Part shown: positions 36,109 to 45,819 of the stretch, piece after piece
How the letters are laid out: each line of letters begins with the position of its first letter
How positions within the stretch are numbered: the first letter of the stretch is position 1
DNA from: CAYJAY01 sp964370715
GTDB taxonomy: Bacteria; Bacillota; Clostridia; Oscillospirales; Ruminococcaceae
Assembly: GCA_964370715.1 (NCBI GenBank)
Contig: CAYJKJ010000011.1
Span: forward strand, 24,457-88,456
Length of the DNA stretch: 64,000 nt
Direction: 5' to 3'
The notes under the pieces: model-generated
Seen by the model: only the letters and a program-made list of their open reading frames with translations
Database searches by the model: none
Told to the model about the DNA's origin: nothing
Program-made: the position numbers and the translations under genes

Positions 36109-37548
36109 ATGAGTAAAACGAGAACAAGATTTGCGCCAAGCCCAACAGGGTATATGCACGTTGGGAATTTAAGAACAGCGCTATATGCTTATTTAATGGC
36201 AAAGAAAGACGACGGGGCTTTTATTCTTCGAATAGAAGACACCGATCAAGAACGACTTGTTGAGGGTGCTGTTGATATCATCTATAGCACATTAAAACAA
36301 GCAGGGCTAGTTTGGGACGAAGGCCCCGATATCGGCGGAGAATATGCCCCTTATGTTCAAAGCGAAAGAAAAGGAAACTATATTAAATATGCCGAAAAAC
36401 TTGTTGAACAACAAAGCGCATACTATTGTTTTTGCTCCAAGGAAGATTTTGAAAAACGAGCTTTAGAAAATGGAGATAGCGTAGTTTCAAGATACGACGG
36501 ACATTGCCGACATCTAGCAAAAGAAATCGTTGACCAAAAACTTGCCAACGGCGATAAGTTTGTTATTCGTCAAAAGATGCCAAATGTCGGCAACACTACT
36601 TTTATCGATGCTGTCTATGGCATGATATCGGTTGAAAACGACGAGCTTGAAGATCAAATTCTTATAAAATCCGATCTAATGCCAACATATAACTTTGCAA
36701 ACGTTATCGACGACCACGATATGGGAATAACCTGTGTAATAAGGGGAAATGAATATCTTTCTTCGACCCCAAAATACAATCTTTTATATCATGCTTTTGG
36801 TTGGGAAGTTCCAACATATATCCACTGTCCCCCCGTTATGAAGGACGCAACCAACAAGCTTTCTAAGCGAAACGGCGACGCTTCATACCAAGATTTGATA
36901 GACAAAGGATATCTTCCCGAAGCGATAATAAACTATCTCGCTCTTCTCGGTTGGTCTCCTAGCGGAGAACAAGAGATATTCTCGCTCGCCGAACTAATTC
37001 AAGAATTCAGCATTTCGGGTATAAGCAAATCCCCCTCCATTTTTGATCCCGAAAAATTAAAACATATCAACTCTGAATATATCAAAGCTTTGCCGCTCGA
37101 CAAATTTGTTGAGTACGCAACGCCGTTTATTAAAGCCACCGTAAAATCCGACATCAACTACTCGGTTATCTGCGAAGCTCTTCAACCGAGAACGGAATTT
37201 TTCGCCGATATTTCAGACAAGCTTTTGTTTATCGACAATCTTCCCGACTACGACATAGCGCTTTTCAACAACAAAAAGATGAAAACAAACCCCGAAACCG
37301 CAAAGGTAGCTATCCAAAATATGCTCCCTCTTTTAAAGGTGCTTGAAGACTATTCAAAAGACAGCCTACACAGCGCTTTGTTCGAACTCATTTCCTCGCT
37401 TGAAGTTAAAAACGGGTTTATTCTTTGGCCTTTAAGGGTGGCTTTGTCGGGCGTTGAGACAACACCGGGTGGAGGAATCGAGCTTGCCGCAACTCTTGGC
37501 AAGCAAAAAACTATAGAACGCCTTGAAATCGCTCTTGAAAAACTTTAA
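36109..37548 (+). CDS. gltX: Glutamyl-tRNA synthetase
   Basis: Charges tRNA-Glu (and possibly tRNA-Gln for later amidation). 479 residues, canonical bacterial GltX. The class I signature is RFAPSPTGYMHVGNLRTALY near residues 6-25 (HIGH reads HVGN), LRIEDTDQER follows near 42, and the KMSKS loop reads KLSKRNGD near residue 247. GGGAG precedes ATG 36109. The anticodon-binding helical domain occupies the last 150 residues. No partner genes are in the same transcript; the next gene begins about 95 bases on. Confidence 0.96.
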   Translation: MSKTRTRFAPSPTGYMHVGNLRTALYAYLMAKKDDGAFILRIEDTDQERLVEGAVDIIYSTLKQAGLVWDEGPDIGGEYAPYVQSERKGNYIKYAEKLVEQQSAYYCFCSKEDFEKRALENGDSVVSRYDGHCRHLAKEIVDQKLANGDKFVIRQKMPNVGNTTFIDAVYGMISVENDELEDQILIKSDLMPTYNFANVIDDHDMGITCVIRGNEYLSSTPKYNLLYHAFGWEVPTYIHCPPVMKDATNKLSKRNGDASYQDLIDKGYLPEAIINYLALLGWSPSGEQEIFSLAELIQEFSISGISKSPSIFDPEKLKHINSEYIKALPLDKFVEYATPFIKATVKSDINYSVICEALQPRTEFFADISDKLLFIDNLPDYDIALFNNKKMKTNPETAKVAIQNMLPLLKVLEDYSKDSLHSALFELISSLEVKNGFILWPLRVALSGVETTPGGGIELAATLGKQKTIERLEIALEKL

Positions 37549-37642
37549 AGAGTTTTCCCTATATTTTGACATAGATTTACCCGTCATTTTATAGTATAAT
37601 AATCTCTAAACTAATCAACAACATTATTTGCGAGGTGTGTTT

Positions 37643-39046
37643 ATGGTATTCAGCAGTTTGCTGTTTATGTTCTTTTTTCTTCCCATTTCATTATTTTTAT
37701 ACTACATCGCCCCCTACAAATACCGAATAAAAAACTTTGTTCTTATGGTTATAAGCCTTGTTTTTTATTCTTGGGGTGAGGTTAGATATTTCCCAATCAT
37801 GATGGCGCTTATTCTAACAAACTATTTTAGCGCCCTACTTATCAGCAAGTTTGACAACAACAAAAATTTAAGAAAACTTTTCTTGATAATAGCGATCGTC
37901 GTGAGCCTTGGTATGCTCGCCGTCTTTAAATACACCGACTTTTTTATCGCAAACATAAACTCGGTTTTTTCGCTATCGATTCCTTTTCTTGAACTAACGC
38001 TTCCTCTCGGAATTAGTTTCTACACATTCCAAACGATGGGCTACACGATAGATGTCTACAAAAAGGATGTTCCGGTCGAAAAAAACATCGTTGATCTTGC
38101 CGCATTTATCTCGATGTTCCCCCAACTGATAGCGGGACCTATCGTTCGATATTCCGATGTTTATAAAGAGCTTAAACACAGAAAACTCGATATCGAAACG
38201 TTCGACAAAGGCATCGAAGATTTTGTTATAGGTCTTGCAAAAAAAGTTCTCATCGCAAACAACATCGGCCAACTTTGGGCAGAGGTTGAAGCGCTCGGCT
38301 TCTCGTCGGTCTCAACCGGCCTTGCTTGGCTCGGGGTTCTCGCGTTCACGTTGCAGATATACTTTGACTTCTCGGGATATTCCCAGATGGCTATCGGCCT
38401 TGGAACGCTTCTCGGCTTCAAGTTTCCGAAAAACTTCGACAATCCCTATTCTTCAAGGAGTGCAACAGAATTTTGGCGACGTTGGCACATAACGCTCGGA
38501 ACATGGTTTAAAGACTATGTCTATTTCCCTCTTGGCGGTTCAAGATGCGGAAAATATCGAAACATCTTCAACCTATTTGTTGTTTGGGGACTAACCGGTC
38601 TTTGGCATGGCGCTTCATGGAACTTCGTTATTTGGGGGCTATACTACTTTATCCTCATAACGGTTGAAAAACTTTGGTTCATGAATGTTCTAAATAAATA
38701 CAACATCTTTTCTAGGCTTTATATGATATTAGTAACGTTAATTGGTTGGACAATATTTGCAATAACTGATTTTTCTTCGTTGCTGCTCTACCTTCAAAAG
38801 ATGTTTGTCCCAACCGCTTTGTTTGCCGACGGCGCCTCGTTTATCGAAGCTTCGTTCTATCTTAGAAACTATATCGTTATAATAGTTCTCGGCATATTCT
38901 TCTCGCTCGCTACCTCCTCAAAAATTTATAGCAAGGTTCGCCAAAACAACATTATTCGCACAGCTCTTATGATAATATTGTTTGTAATAAGCGTTGCATA
39001 CCTCGTTGACTCAACGTTTAATCCATTCTTGTATTTTAGATTTTAG
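37643..39046 (+). CDS. MBOAT-family membrane O-acyltransferase (AlgI/DltB-like)
   Basis: 467 residues with about 11 helices. It starts VFSSLLFMFFFLPISLFLYY, typical of AlgI. The MBOAT core motifs are intact: LGISFYTFQTMGYTIDVYK near 117-135, QLIAGPIVRY near 158, FWRRWHITLG near residue 285 and the catalytic histidine in GLWHGASWNFVIWG near 325. Such proteins transfer acetyl groups to surface polysaccharides. ATG 37643 has GAGG upstream; an earlier in-frame TTG overlaps that site. Paired with the DHHW-type gene just downstream, as in alginate or other polysaccharide acetylation systems. Confidence 0.92.
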   Translation: MVFSSLLFMFFFLPISLFLYYIAPYKYRIKNFVLMVISLVFYSWGEVRYFPIMMALILTNYFSALLISKFDNNKNLRKLFLIIAIVVSLGMLAVFKYTDFFIANINSVFSLSIPFLELTLPLGISFYTFQTMGYTIDVYKKDVPVEKNIVDLAAFISMFPQLIAGPIVRYSDVYKELKHRKLDIETFDKGIEDFVIGLAKKVLIANNIGQLWAEVEALGFSSVSTGLAWLGVLAFTLQIYFDFSGYSQMAIGLGTLLGFKFPKNFDNPYSSRSATEFWRRWHITLGTWFKDYVYFPLGGSRCGKYRNIFNLFVVWGLTGLWHGASWNFVIWGLYYFILITVEKLWFMNVLNKYNIFSRLYMILVTLIGWTIFAITDFSSLLLYLQKMFVPTALFADGASFIEASFYLRNYIVIIVLGIFFSLATSSKIYSKVRQNNIIRTALMIILFVISVAYLVDSTFNPFLYFRF

Positions 39047-39068
39047 TTAAAGGGGCCTAGTTATAAGT

Positions 39069-40124
39069 TTGTTTAAAAAATCACCGTTGTTTTTTTGTTT
39101 TGCTATCATAACTTTATTTTTCACTCTTGTATCTTCAATTGGGTTAATTAAAAACAAAGATCAGTTTGACACAAACTCCACGTTAGAAAAAAACATAAGT
39201 TGCTGTTTTTTATTCAAAAACTACTGCGAACAAACGGTTCGTTTCACAAGTTTCGCATCTTTAAAAGTTCAAAATGATAATATTATTTTCGGGAAAAGTG
39301 GATATCTTTTCCCGATTTTTAATTCTTTCGACACAAATCTACTTAAAACAAACCTATACTATCTTGATGAATTTTCGGCATTTTCAAGCTGTCCCGTTTC
39401 GATAATCGTTGTTCCCTCGGCTTTTGCCCCGTTGAGCGACCTGCTTCCGCAAGGTGTGCCGGTTGTCGACCAACGCTATTTCATCAAAAAACTCGGTCAA
39501 TATCTTTCGATTAACGCAAACTTTATAAACATATTTGACCTACTTTCTATCAATCAAATAACAAACGATGTCTACTATAAAACCGATAAACATTGGACCT
39601 CGTTCGGAGCGTGGCTAGCCTACGCTGAGTTTTGTTCATCAAAAAATTTTGCACCGTTCGACTATAAAGAAGAAAAGCCCACCTTAACTAAACAGTTTCT
39701 AGGCGAGCTTTTCTATCTTTCTTCCCCCGTCATAGCAAGCTTTGACCAGATAGAATATTTCGATTTTATAAACAGCCGTTCGCTGGTTGAAGGCGCTTGG
39801 CAAAGCGGAACAATTTCAAAAAACCTTTTGCGAAGCGACACCCCCTATGATGGATTTTTGTATGGCGGAAATGTCGAAACGATAATAACGGAACAAAGCG
39901 CACCAACAAAACAAAAAATCCTTGTAGTTTCAGATAGTTTCGGCAACGCCTTTATTCCATTTCTAACCGAAAACTATGGCGTTATTGATATTTTAGATAT
40001 AGGCAAAATATCAGAAATTGAAAGCAAGCTTGTTCAAAACAACTATGACGATATTTTGTTTCTTTTAAGTTTTGAAAACCTCGTTACATTAAATTTATTT
40101 TCCAAGCTATATTATAAATTTTAA
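39069..40124 (+). CDS. AlgJ/DHHW-like acetyltransferase partner protein
   Basis: 351 residues with an N-terminal membrane anchor (about residues 7-28, FFCFAIITLFFTLVSSIGLI) and an extracytoplasmic SGNH-like domain. The family signature is visible: YYKTDKHWTSFGAWLAY near residue 160 (the Asp-His-His-Trp equivalent reads DKHW) and the Ser block VVSDSFGNAF near 288. It would work with the upstream MBOAT protein to acetylate a surface glycan. Start unclear: AAAGGGG is 13 bases from TTG 39069 but 7 bases from an in-frame ATA at 39063. Confidence 0.85.
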   Translation: MFKKSPLFFCFAIITLFFTLVSSIGLIKNKDQFDTNSTLEKNISCCFLFKNYCEQTVRFTSFASLKVQNDNIIFGKSGYLFPIFNSFDTNLLKTNLYYLDEFSAFSSCPVSIIVVPSAFAPLSDLLPQGVPVVDQRYFIKKLGQYLSINANFINIFDLLSINQITNDVYYKTDKHWTSFGAWLAYAEFCSSKNFAPFDYKEEKPTLTKQFLGELFYLSSPVIASFDQIEYFDFINSRSLVEGAWQSGTISKNLLRSDTPYDGFLYGGNVETIITEQSAPTKQKILVVSDSFGNAFIPFLTENYGVIDILDIGKISEIESKLVQNNYDDILFLLSFENLVTLNLFSKLYYKF

Positions 40125-40251
40125 ATTGTCAACAGCAGAATGTGCGACCAATAACTCATTTTTGCATTTCAACTTTTAATTTTGCTTAACAACTCGCCTA
40201 TTCTTCCTTTGTCTGCAAAGAGTTTATTTTACAACCGGAAGCGAGCGTTCA

Positions 40252-43149
40252 TCATTCTTCTCCATCTATTTGATACACTTTCTCGGACATTAGCAGTTCC
40301 TTAAATGACGATTCTTCGATGGGGCGTTCAAAATAATAACCTTGAGCATAGTCGCATTTAATCTGTTTGAGCCATGTAGACTGCGCCCCTGTCTCCACGC
40401 CCTCTGCAACGACGGCCATGCCTAGATTTTTTGCAAGCGCAATAATATTTTGAACTACGACAAAATCTCTCTTGCTTTGTTGGTTGCTTCTCAAGAAATC
40501 CTTGTCGAGCTTTAACACATCTGCTTCAAGAGAGCTTAGCCTGTTGAGCGAGGAAACCCCCGCGCCGAAATCATCTATCGATATGCTAAATCCAAGTTTT
40601 TTTAGTAATCTTAGTTTGCCGAAAATCTCAGATTCGTCTGCAACCATGGCGCTTTCTGTAATTTCAAGTTCTATTTTCTCGGGAGCAATATCGTGTAGCA
40701 CCACAATATCACTAAGCCTACTAACTATATTGTGTCCTAGCATCGTTGTTGCGGAGATGTTAACCGATATAATCGGAACATTCATCTTGGTCTCGTTTTC
40801 CTTGATAAACTTACAAACCTCTTCAAACACAAATAGGTCAAGGGTTGTTATAAATCCGTTTTCCTCGAACACCGGGATAAATGCATCGGGATATATGATA
40901 TCCCCGGTTTGCGTTTTCCAACGCACAAGGGCTTCGGCGCCGCCTATGGCGAGAGAATCAAACCGAACCTTAGGTTGGAACACGACGAAAAATTCTTTGT
41001 CTTGCATCGCCTGTTCCATACGGAATGTAACGTCTACCTTGTTTTCATACTGTTTTCTCATCTTTTTATCAAATTTGATAAAAGTCGTCTTATGGCTGTT
41101 TTTGCCTAAAGTCCTAGCTGTGTCTGCCTGTCCAATTAGCGTTGAGGCGTTGATCGAAAGATCATCTATTTTCACATACCCAAATGACATAGACAGGTTG
41201 TATCTTCTTCCGATAACCTCCTTTATTGAGGGTAGGATCTTTATGGAATATATCTCCTCCAACGAACCGCCGACATCAATTTTTCTAAGTATCAAAAATT
41301 GATCAGCCGTTCTTCTTGTCACATAAGATTCTGTGTTTTCAAACGTTTCTTTGAGGGCGTTTGCTATGGCGATTATGATGTTTGTACCCTTTTCACTGCT
41401 GTAATGTGTGTTAATGGTTTTAAACATATCAATATCAAGCGAAACAAGTTCATATTCAGAGGGTTTTGCAATGTTTAGCAACTCTTCCAAAACTTCTCTA
41501 AATTTATGTATTGCCATTAGTCCCGTTATCGAATCGGTGTTGTGTGCAACCAATAATTCTTGCTCTTTCTTCCGTTGCTGTGCGAATGCAAAAAGCGCAA
41601 ATCCCAGCGCTACAAGAGCAACGGTGAGGATAACAACATGTATGTGATTCACCAAAAAATCTGAAAAAGTTTCCTCAAAGAAATATTTAGATGTGTTTGC
41701 GATAATCATCTCTTCATATTGAGTGCTTGAAATATTGTCAAACATCACGTTGAAAAGCGAGATATATTCATCTGCAATACTGTGTTCTATACCAAAATGA
41801 AAATTCAGGGAAAAATCTGTCGAAAAAGTAAAGTGGTTACTCTCCTTAAGATATGAATTGGCATAAGTCGTTCCACTTTCAGTGAAAATAGCCATGTCGA
41901 CAGCTCCTCGTTCATATGCATCGAGCAAATCTTGAAACGAAGTGAAATACACAAATTCGCTCTCCACCGCATATTCGGAGTACCTCTGGAAATTTACGTT
42001 GAGGTAGCTCATTACTCCTATTTTTTCAGAAGCTTTTCTGATATCTTCCGTATTGTCATATCTCTTTGCTATCTCGTTGGGAACCATTGCTATCATCTGC
42101 ATGGAGTAGAAACTTTGGGTCGGATAATAGTATTCATCGTAATGCTCTTGGATGCCTATTGCGGATATTGTAATGTCTCTGTTGGTTGGATAGGTCGAGG
42201 GGTCATCAACAGTATACGGGTGAAATTCAATCTCAAAATCGTACATATCGACGAGCTCGTTCATGAGGTCTACAATCGCCCCGTCCGGTTCACCCTGTGA
42301 ATTTTGTGATGTAAATGGGCTGTGGTTAATTTCATAGGCAACGGTTAGCGGTCTTTGCCTCAACACGGCAAGTTCTTCCGCCGTCAAATTGCGATGAAAT
42401 GCTGAAAAATGTTCCGGATAATATTTTTGAGATAATCCCTCAAAAAAATCACCTTCATCTATAACTACTTTTAATAAAGCATCTTCAATTCTACCAATCA
42501 TCTCTTCATTGCCGTAATTGGAAAGTATGTGCGTGTTTCGTTTAGTCAAATTAAGCACCGTCGTATACCCTAAAATATCGGTGTCGCTGGAATACATCAA
42601 GTAAAGATCCGCTTCTTGATCTCTGTAGTTATGTATTTCTCCTATTTTATACTCTACGGATATATCGTTTTCAGCAAGAAAATCGTCTAAAAGCGAGTTT
42701 GCCCAATTGCCCTCATATGTTGCAACGGTTTTGCCGTTAATATCTGCAGGGTTGGCAAAAGGAAACTCATCTTCTTTGCGCACCATAAGCCCCATGCTCA
42801 CAGCGTTAAGAGGGGTTTCCATGTATAGATATTTTTCTCGACGTTCGGGCGTATCGTAAAAAAGCCCCACTAGATCCACTTCGTTACTGTCTAGAGCATC
42901 AAAAACATCGCCTTCAATTTTTTTAAATTCAAATGTTAGATCGCTAACCTCTTCTATCTTCTTGAGGATCTCATAGCCATAGCCCTCATGACCCACATGG
43001 TTAATATCTTCAACCATGTCATCGCCTTCGTTATACCCAACAACAATCGCTTCCTCATAAACAGCCTCGCTTGCTATTACGTTTGCTACAGGGAACGCTA
43101 TCACAGATAGAAAAGCCAATGCGATGCAAATAGTTCTTTTGAAGTTCAT
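40252..43149 (-). CDS. Transmembrane sensor with two SBP_bac_3-like domains, degenerate GGDEF and intact EAL
   Basis: 965 residues. A signal peptide (1-27) is followed by two periplasmic amino-acid-binding-like domains (about 30-265 and 270-500), a membrane helix (about 508-530), a GGDEF domain (about 545-695) and an EAL domain (about 710-955). The GGDEF signature reads RRTADQF, so it is probably inactive as a cyclase. The EAL domain keeps EALVRW, ELEITES, DDFGAG, KLDKDF and EGVET, so it should hydrolyse c-di-GMP. The duplicated binding domains suggest control by an extracellular amino acid or similar ligand. GGAGGGAAGG precedes ATG. Confidence 0.92.
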   Translation of the reverse strand: MNFKRTICIALAFLSVIAFPVANVIASEAVYEEAIVVGYNEGDDMVEDINHVGHEGYGYEILKKIEEVSDLTFEFKKIEGDVFDALDSNEVDLVGLFYDTPERREKYLYMETPLNAVSMGLMVRKEDEFPFANPADINGKTVATYEGNWANSLLDDFLAENDISVEYKIGEIHNYRDQEADLYLMYSSDTDILGYTTVLNLTKRNTHILSNYGNEEMIGRIEDALLKVVIDEGDFFEGLSQKYYPEHFSAFHRNLTAEELAVLRQRPLTVAYEINHSPFTSQNSQGEPDGAIVDLMNELVDMYDFEIEFHPYTVDDPSTYPTNRDITISAIGIQEHYDEYYYPTQSFYSMQMIAMVPNEIAKRYDNTEDIRKASEKIGVMSYLNVNFQRYSEYAVESEFVYFTSFQDLLDAYERGAVDMAIFTESGTTYANSYLKESNHFTFSTDFSLNFHFGIEHSIADEYISLFNVMFDNISSTQYEEMIIANTSKYFFEETFSDFLVNHIHVVILTVALVALGFALFAFAQQRKKEQELLVAHNTDSITGLMAIHKFREVLEELLNIAKPSEYELVSLDIDMFKTINTHYSSEKGTNIIIAIANALKETFENTESYVTRRTADQFLILRKIDVGGSLEEIYSIKILPSIKEVIGRRYNLSMSFGYVKIDDLSINASTLIGQADTARTLGKNSHKTTFIKFDKKMRKQYENKVDVTFRMEQAMQDKEFFVVFQPKVRFDSLAIGGAEALVRWKTQTGDIIYPDAFIPVFEENGFITTLDLFVFEEVCKFIKENETKMNVPIISVNISATTMLGHNIVSRLSDIVVLHDIAPEKIELEITESAMVADESEIFGKLRLLKKLGFSISIDDFGAGVSSLNRLSSLEADVLKLDKDFLRSNQQSKRDFVVVQNIIALAKNLGMAVVAEGVETGAQSTWLKQIKCDYAQGYYFERPIEESSFKELLMSEKVYQIDGEE

Positions 43150-43310
43150 GTTACCTTCCCTCCATTTATTGTTTTAAAAAAACAAATTGAACAACGGCCC
43201 TTTAGCTACAAATAAAAATAGAAACAATGAGTTTAACTATCCTACCGTTTCAACATTTTTATGAGCTAATCTTTCTGTTTTTTTCTAAAATTCGACATAA
43301 TGTTATTTAT

Positions 43311-43339
43311 AGTATATATTCTAAGGACTTAAAAAACAA
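43311..43339 (-). promoter_or_regulatory. Promoter of the EAL sensor gene
   Basis: On the minus strand TTGTTT, 17-base spacer, TATACT, giving a leader of about 155 bases. The leader contains complementary AACGG and CCGTT segments (near 43240 and 43195), but I recognise no riboswitch class. Confidence 0.55.
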
Positions 43340-43360
43340 TCAATAAGCGGTAGAAAACTA

Positions 43361-43382
43361 CAACTTGTTATTGTGCAAGTTG
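43361..43382. repeat. Inverted repeat upstream of the EAL sensor promoter
   Basis: CAACTTG/CAAGTTG with an eight-base spacer, about 22 bases upstream of the -35 box. It is a candidate activator site. The remainder of this 300-base gap holds nothing I can name. Confidence 0.4.
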
Positions 43383-43449
43383 CTGATTAATTTATGATAA
43401 GATTGACTGCACTTCTAGTTAAAGTATTATCCTAATTTTATCTTAATCT

Positions 43450-44334
43450 TTATGCATCCATCCTTTTTATGTAGTTGCCCATAACATCAGGGCCTTGGCT
43501 TAAAATTAAAAATGCGTTTTCATCATGGCTTTTTACTATTGATCTCAGAGTAGAGATTTCATATTTTGATATAACGGTAACCAAGATTGTTTTATCCTCC
43601 ATAGTATATGCGCCTTTACCGTTCCACATAGTTACACCACGGCTCATATCATCAACTATCGCTTTTGAAAGTTCCCCGCTTGTGGTGAAGATTATTGCCA
43701 TGATCCTTATATTTTGAGCATGGAATTTATCTACAACGATTGAACAGATGAATGCAACTATTACCGAATAGATAGCAGTTGAAAGATCAAACAAAATGCT
43801 ACACACAAGATAGATAACCGAATTCACATATATAGAAAACAACCCCACTGAAAAGTTTTTGTGTTTTATTGTGAAATACATCGCCAATATATCAATGCCC
43901 CCGGTAGAAGCTCCGGCTAAAAGAACTATACCTATCCCGGCCCCTGTTAAAGCGCCACCTACTAATCCATCGGCTAGAACATCCTGCATTATCGGAACGG
44001 TCGGCGGAGTTAGCAACGTGAAGAAGAATGTCTGTATTGCTATGCAAAATATCGTTCTAAACAAAAACGCCTTTGACATACTTTTATATGCAAGTATGAA
44101 TAGCGGAATGTTTATTAAAAAGTTCAAAACACCGGCAAGCTGTATGTTGGCCGGTACATTAATTAAAAGCAGATCCTCGACGATATATTGTATAACCTGC
44201 GATGTGCCAAGAACGCCACCGCTGTTTAACTGTGCCGGAAGTATAAAGTATGTAGTTCCAACACAAAAAAGTGCGCTACCAAATGTTAATAATAAAAAAT
44301 TTTTTATAGCACCAGTTACAGTTGTTGTTCTCAA
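43450..44334 (-). CDS. YitT-family membrane protein (DUF161 + DUF2179)
   Basis: 294 residues. The N-terminal two thirds have five to six helices with the family pattern FILPAQLNSGGVLGTSQVIQY near residue 27 and the repeat LLAGASTGGIDILAMYFTIK near 137. The C-terminal 80 residues form the soluble DUF2179 domain (about 215-290, ending FLILSQGPDVMGNYIKRMD). Function of the family is not settled. Start is TTG 44334 with AGGAGG eight bases upstream. It has its own strong promoter with an embedded palindrome, so it is a single regulated gene. Confidence 0.88.
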   Translation of the reverse strand: MRTTTVTGAIKNFLLLTFGSALFCVGTTYFILPAQLNSGGVLGTSQVIQYIVEDLLLINVPANIQLAGVLNFLINIPLFILAYKSMSKAFLFRTIFCIAIQTFFFTLLTPPTVPIMQDVLADGLVGGALTGAGIGIVLLAGASTGGIDILAMYFTIKHKNFSVGLFSIYVNSVIYLVCSILFDLSTAIYSVIVAFICSIVVDKFHAQNIRIMAIIFTTSGELSKAIVDDMSRGVTMWNGKGAYTMEDKTILVTVISKYEISTLRSIVKSHDENAFLILSQGPDVMGNYIKRMDA

Positions 44335-44442
44335 GATATTTCCTCCTTAGTTTTGGCGAACACTCCAAAAAAACAGCCATAGATTCGCCAAATCAATATA
44401 ATTTAAAGAATATATTTCTAGATTTTAATCACTAGTCGAGCA

Positions 44443-44471
44443 ATTATAACACGCCATGTTATAAAGGTCAA
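44443..44471 (-). promoter_or_regulatory. Promoter of the YitT-family gene
   Basis: On the minus strand TTGACC, 17-base spacer, TATAAT, about 100 bases before the TTG start codon. Confidence 0.8.
44444..44464. promoter_or_regulatory. Palindromic operator candidate inside the YitT promoter
   Basis: TTATAACA/TGTTATAA, perfect 8-base arms around five bases, filling the spacer and the -10 box. A dimeric repressor bound here would block polymerase. Confidence 0.55.
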
Positions 44472-44564
44472 TTTAAATGTTGCAATGCAAAACCGACAAT
44501 GAAAAACTTGTTGCATTTTTTTAGTTTCTCACCGTCGGTATGCTTTTAAATATTCTAATTAGAG

Positions 44565-45788
44565 TTAATTAGAGGAAAGTTTTTTCTCTTTTTGTTTTTT
44601 TGCCAAAACAAGGATAAGAAAAACCGCAACCAAAGAACAAGCCGCCGCTATAGCAAAAGCCGGAAACATCTTGTCGATATCGTCCGCTGCGATATTTTTA
44701 TAATATCCTCCGATATTTGAAGAAATAAGTGCTGCAATTCCAAAGCCAACCAAAACCATTCCGTAGTTTGTAGCGGAATTTTTTGTGCCAAACGTTTCGG
44801 CAGTGAGCGAAGGGAATGTCGAAAGAAGCCCTCCATAGAAAAATCCTATGAAACCAATTAACACAAAGATTAGATAACCTTGGGCAAAGTTTATCATCAA
44901 CGGCAAGATAGCAGAACCCACCATTAGGACGAGCAACGTATTAATCCTCCCTAGCTTGTCCGATATTGCGCCCCAACTAAGACGACCGGCAGCATTGGCT
45001 ATCGAGATCATCAAAACCCCTATCGTTGCAACTTCGCCCATTCCCCTACCTTCTGCAATCGGTTTTGCAAACCCTATCATCATAAGGCCGCCTATGCAAG
45101 CTAGCATCATAGCGAAAGCTATTAAATAGAATTCCGAAGTCTTTATAACCTGTGTTGCGGTTAAATCGCCCGACATCTCTCCTGCTGTTGTAGCGGATTT
45201 TTGTTCGGGTGTGTATAAGAAAAATGAACCTATCGTGCAGATAACCAAAAAGACTACCGAAATAACACGAATAGCATAAAGCTCCCCTTCCCCCACACCT
45301 CCGTTTGCTGCTATTATCGCTTCAACAACAGGTGTGAAAATAACTCCGCCAAGACCCAACGCCGCAACTACAAGGCCTGTTACAAGCCCCTTTTTTTCGG
45401 GAAAGCATTTTTGAACACACGCAATTGTCGGGGAATACACAAAACCCATGCTTATGCCTCCAATTACACCATAGGTCAACCAAAGTGCTTGAGGAAATTC
45501 AGGGGTTGTTAAAGAAGCGAGGAAAAACCCAAGCGACATCAAAAAACCGCCGATCATAACGACATATTTAATGGTGATTTTCGGAACAAGCTTTCCGCCA
45601 ATTATGCTGCCCAATCCTAAAACTGCAAGTAGGATCGAATAGGTATAGCTAGCAGAGGTGTTGTCGCCGCCAAATAACGAGGTTGCTATTCCGCTTTGAA
45701 AGACGCTCCAGATATATGCAACGCCGACACAAAGTTGTATTGCAATCGTTGCAACAAGAGCCAAGTTTCTGTTTGGTTTCATCTTCAT
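44565..45788 (-). CDS. OFA-family MFS transporter under BCAA-type attenuation
   Basis: 407 residues with 12 predicted helices in the oxalate/formate antiporter (OFA) branch of the MFS, which includes pyruvate and monocarboxylate carriers. Motifs: AIQLCVGVAYIWSVFQSGI near residues 15-33, LGLGSIIGGKLVPKI near 56 and a mid-protein RLSWGAISDKLGR near 255. ATG 45788 has AGGAAAGAG nine bases upstream. The leader contains a promoter, a peptide ORF rich in Leu, Ile and Val and a terminator, so expression should rise when branched-chain aminoacyl-tRNA is scarce. A branched-chain 2-oxoacid or amino-acid substrate is therefore an inference worth testing. Confidence 0.9.
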   Translation of the reverse strand: MKMKPNRNLALVATIAIQLCVGVAYIWSVFQSGIATSLFGGDNTSASYTYSILLAVLGLGSIIGGKLVPKITIKYVVMIGGFLMSLGFFLASLTTPEFPQALWLTYGVIGGISMGFVYSPTIACVQKCFPEKKGLVTGLVVAALGLGGVIFTPVVEAIIAANGGVGEGELYAIRVISVVFLVICTIGSFFLYTPEQKSATTAGEMSGDLTATQVIKTSEFYLIAFAMMLACIGGLMMIGFAKPIAEGRGMGEVATIGVLMISIANAAGRLSWGAISDKLGRINTLLVLMVGSAILPLMINFAQGYLIFVLIGFIGFFYGGLLSTFPSLTAETFGTKNSATNYGMVLVGFGIAALISSNIGGYYKNIAADDIDKMFPAFAIAAACSLVAVFLILVLAKKQKEKKLSSN

Positions 45789-45819
45789 TTTTTTAATCTC
45801 TTTCCTTAAATTTATAGAC

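Noticed and set aside
37566..37600. Promoter for the MBOAT gene (TTGACA, TATAAT)
   Set aside because: The spacer is 23 bases, too long for a housekeeping promoter; the similar pair near 15272 has 24. Neither was called.
43150..43310. c-di-GMP riboswitch in the leader of the EAL sensor
   Set aside because: Some AACGG/CCGTT complementarity is present but none of the conserved motifs of c-di-GMP-I or -II classes.
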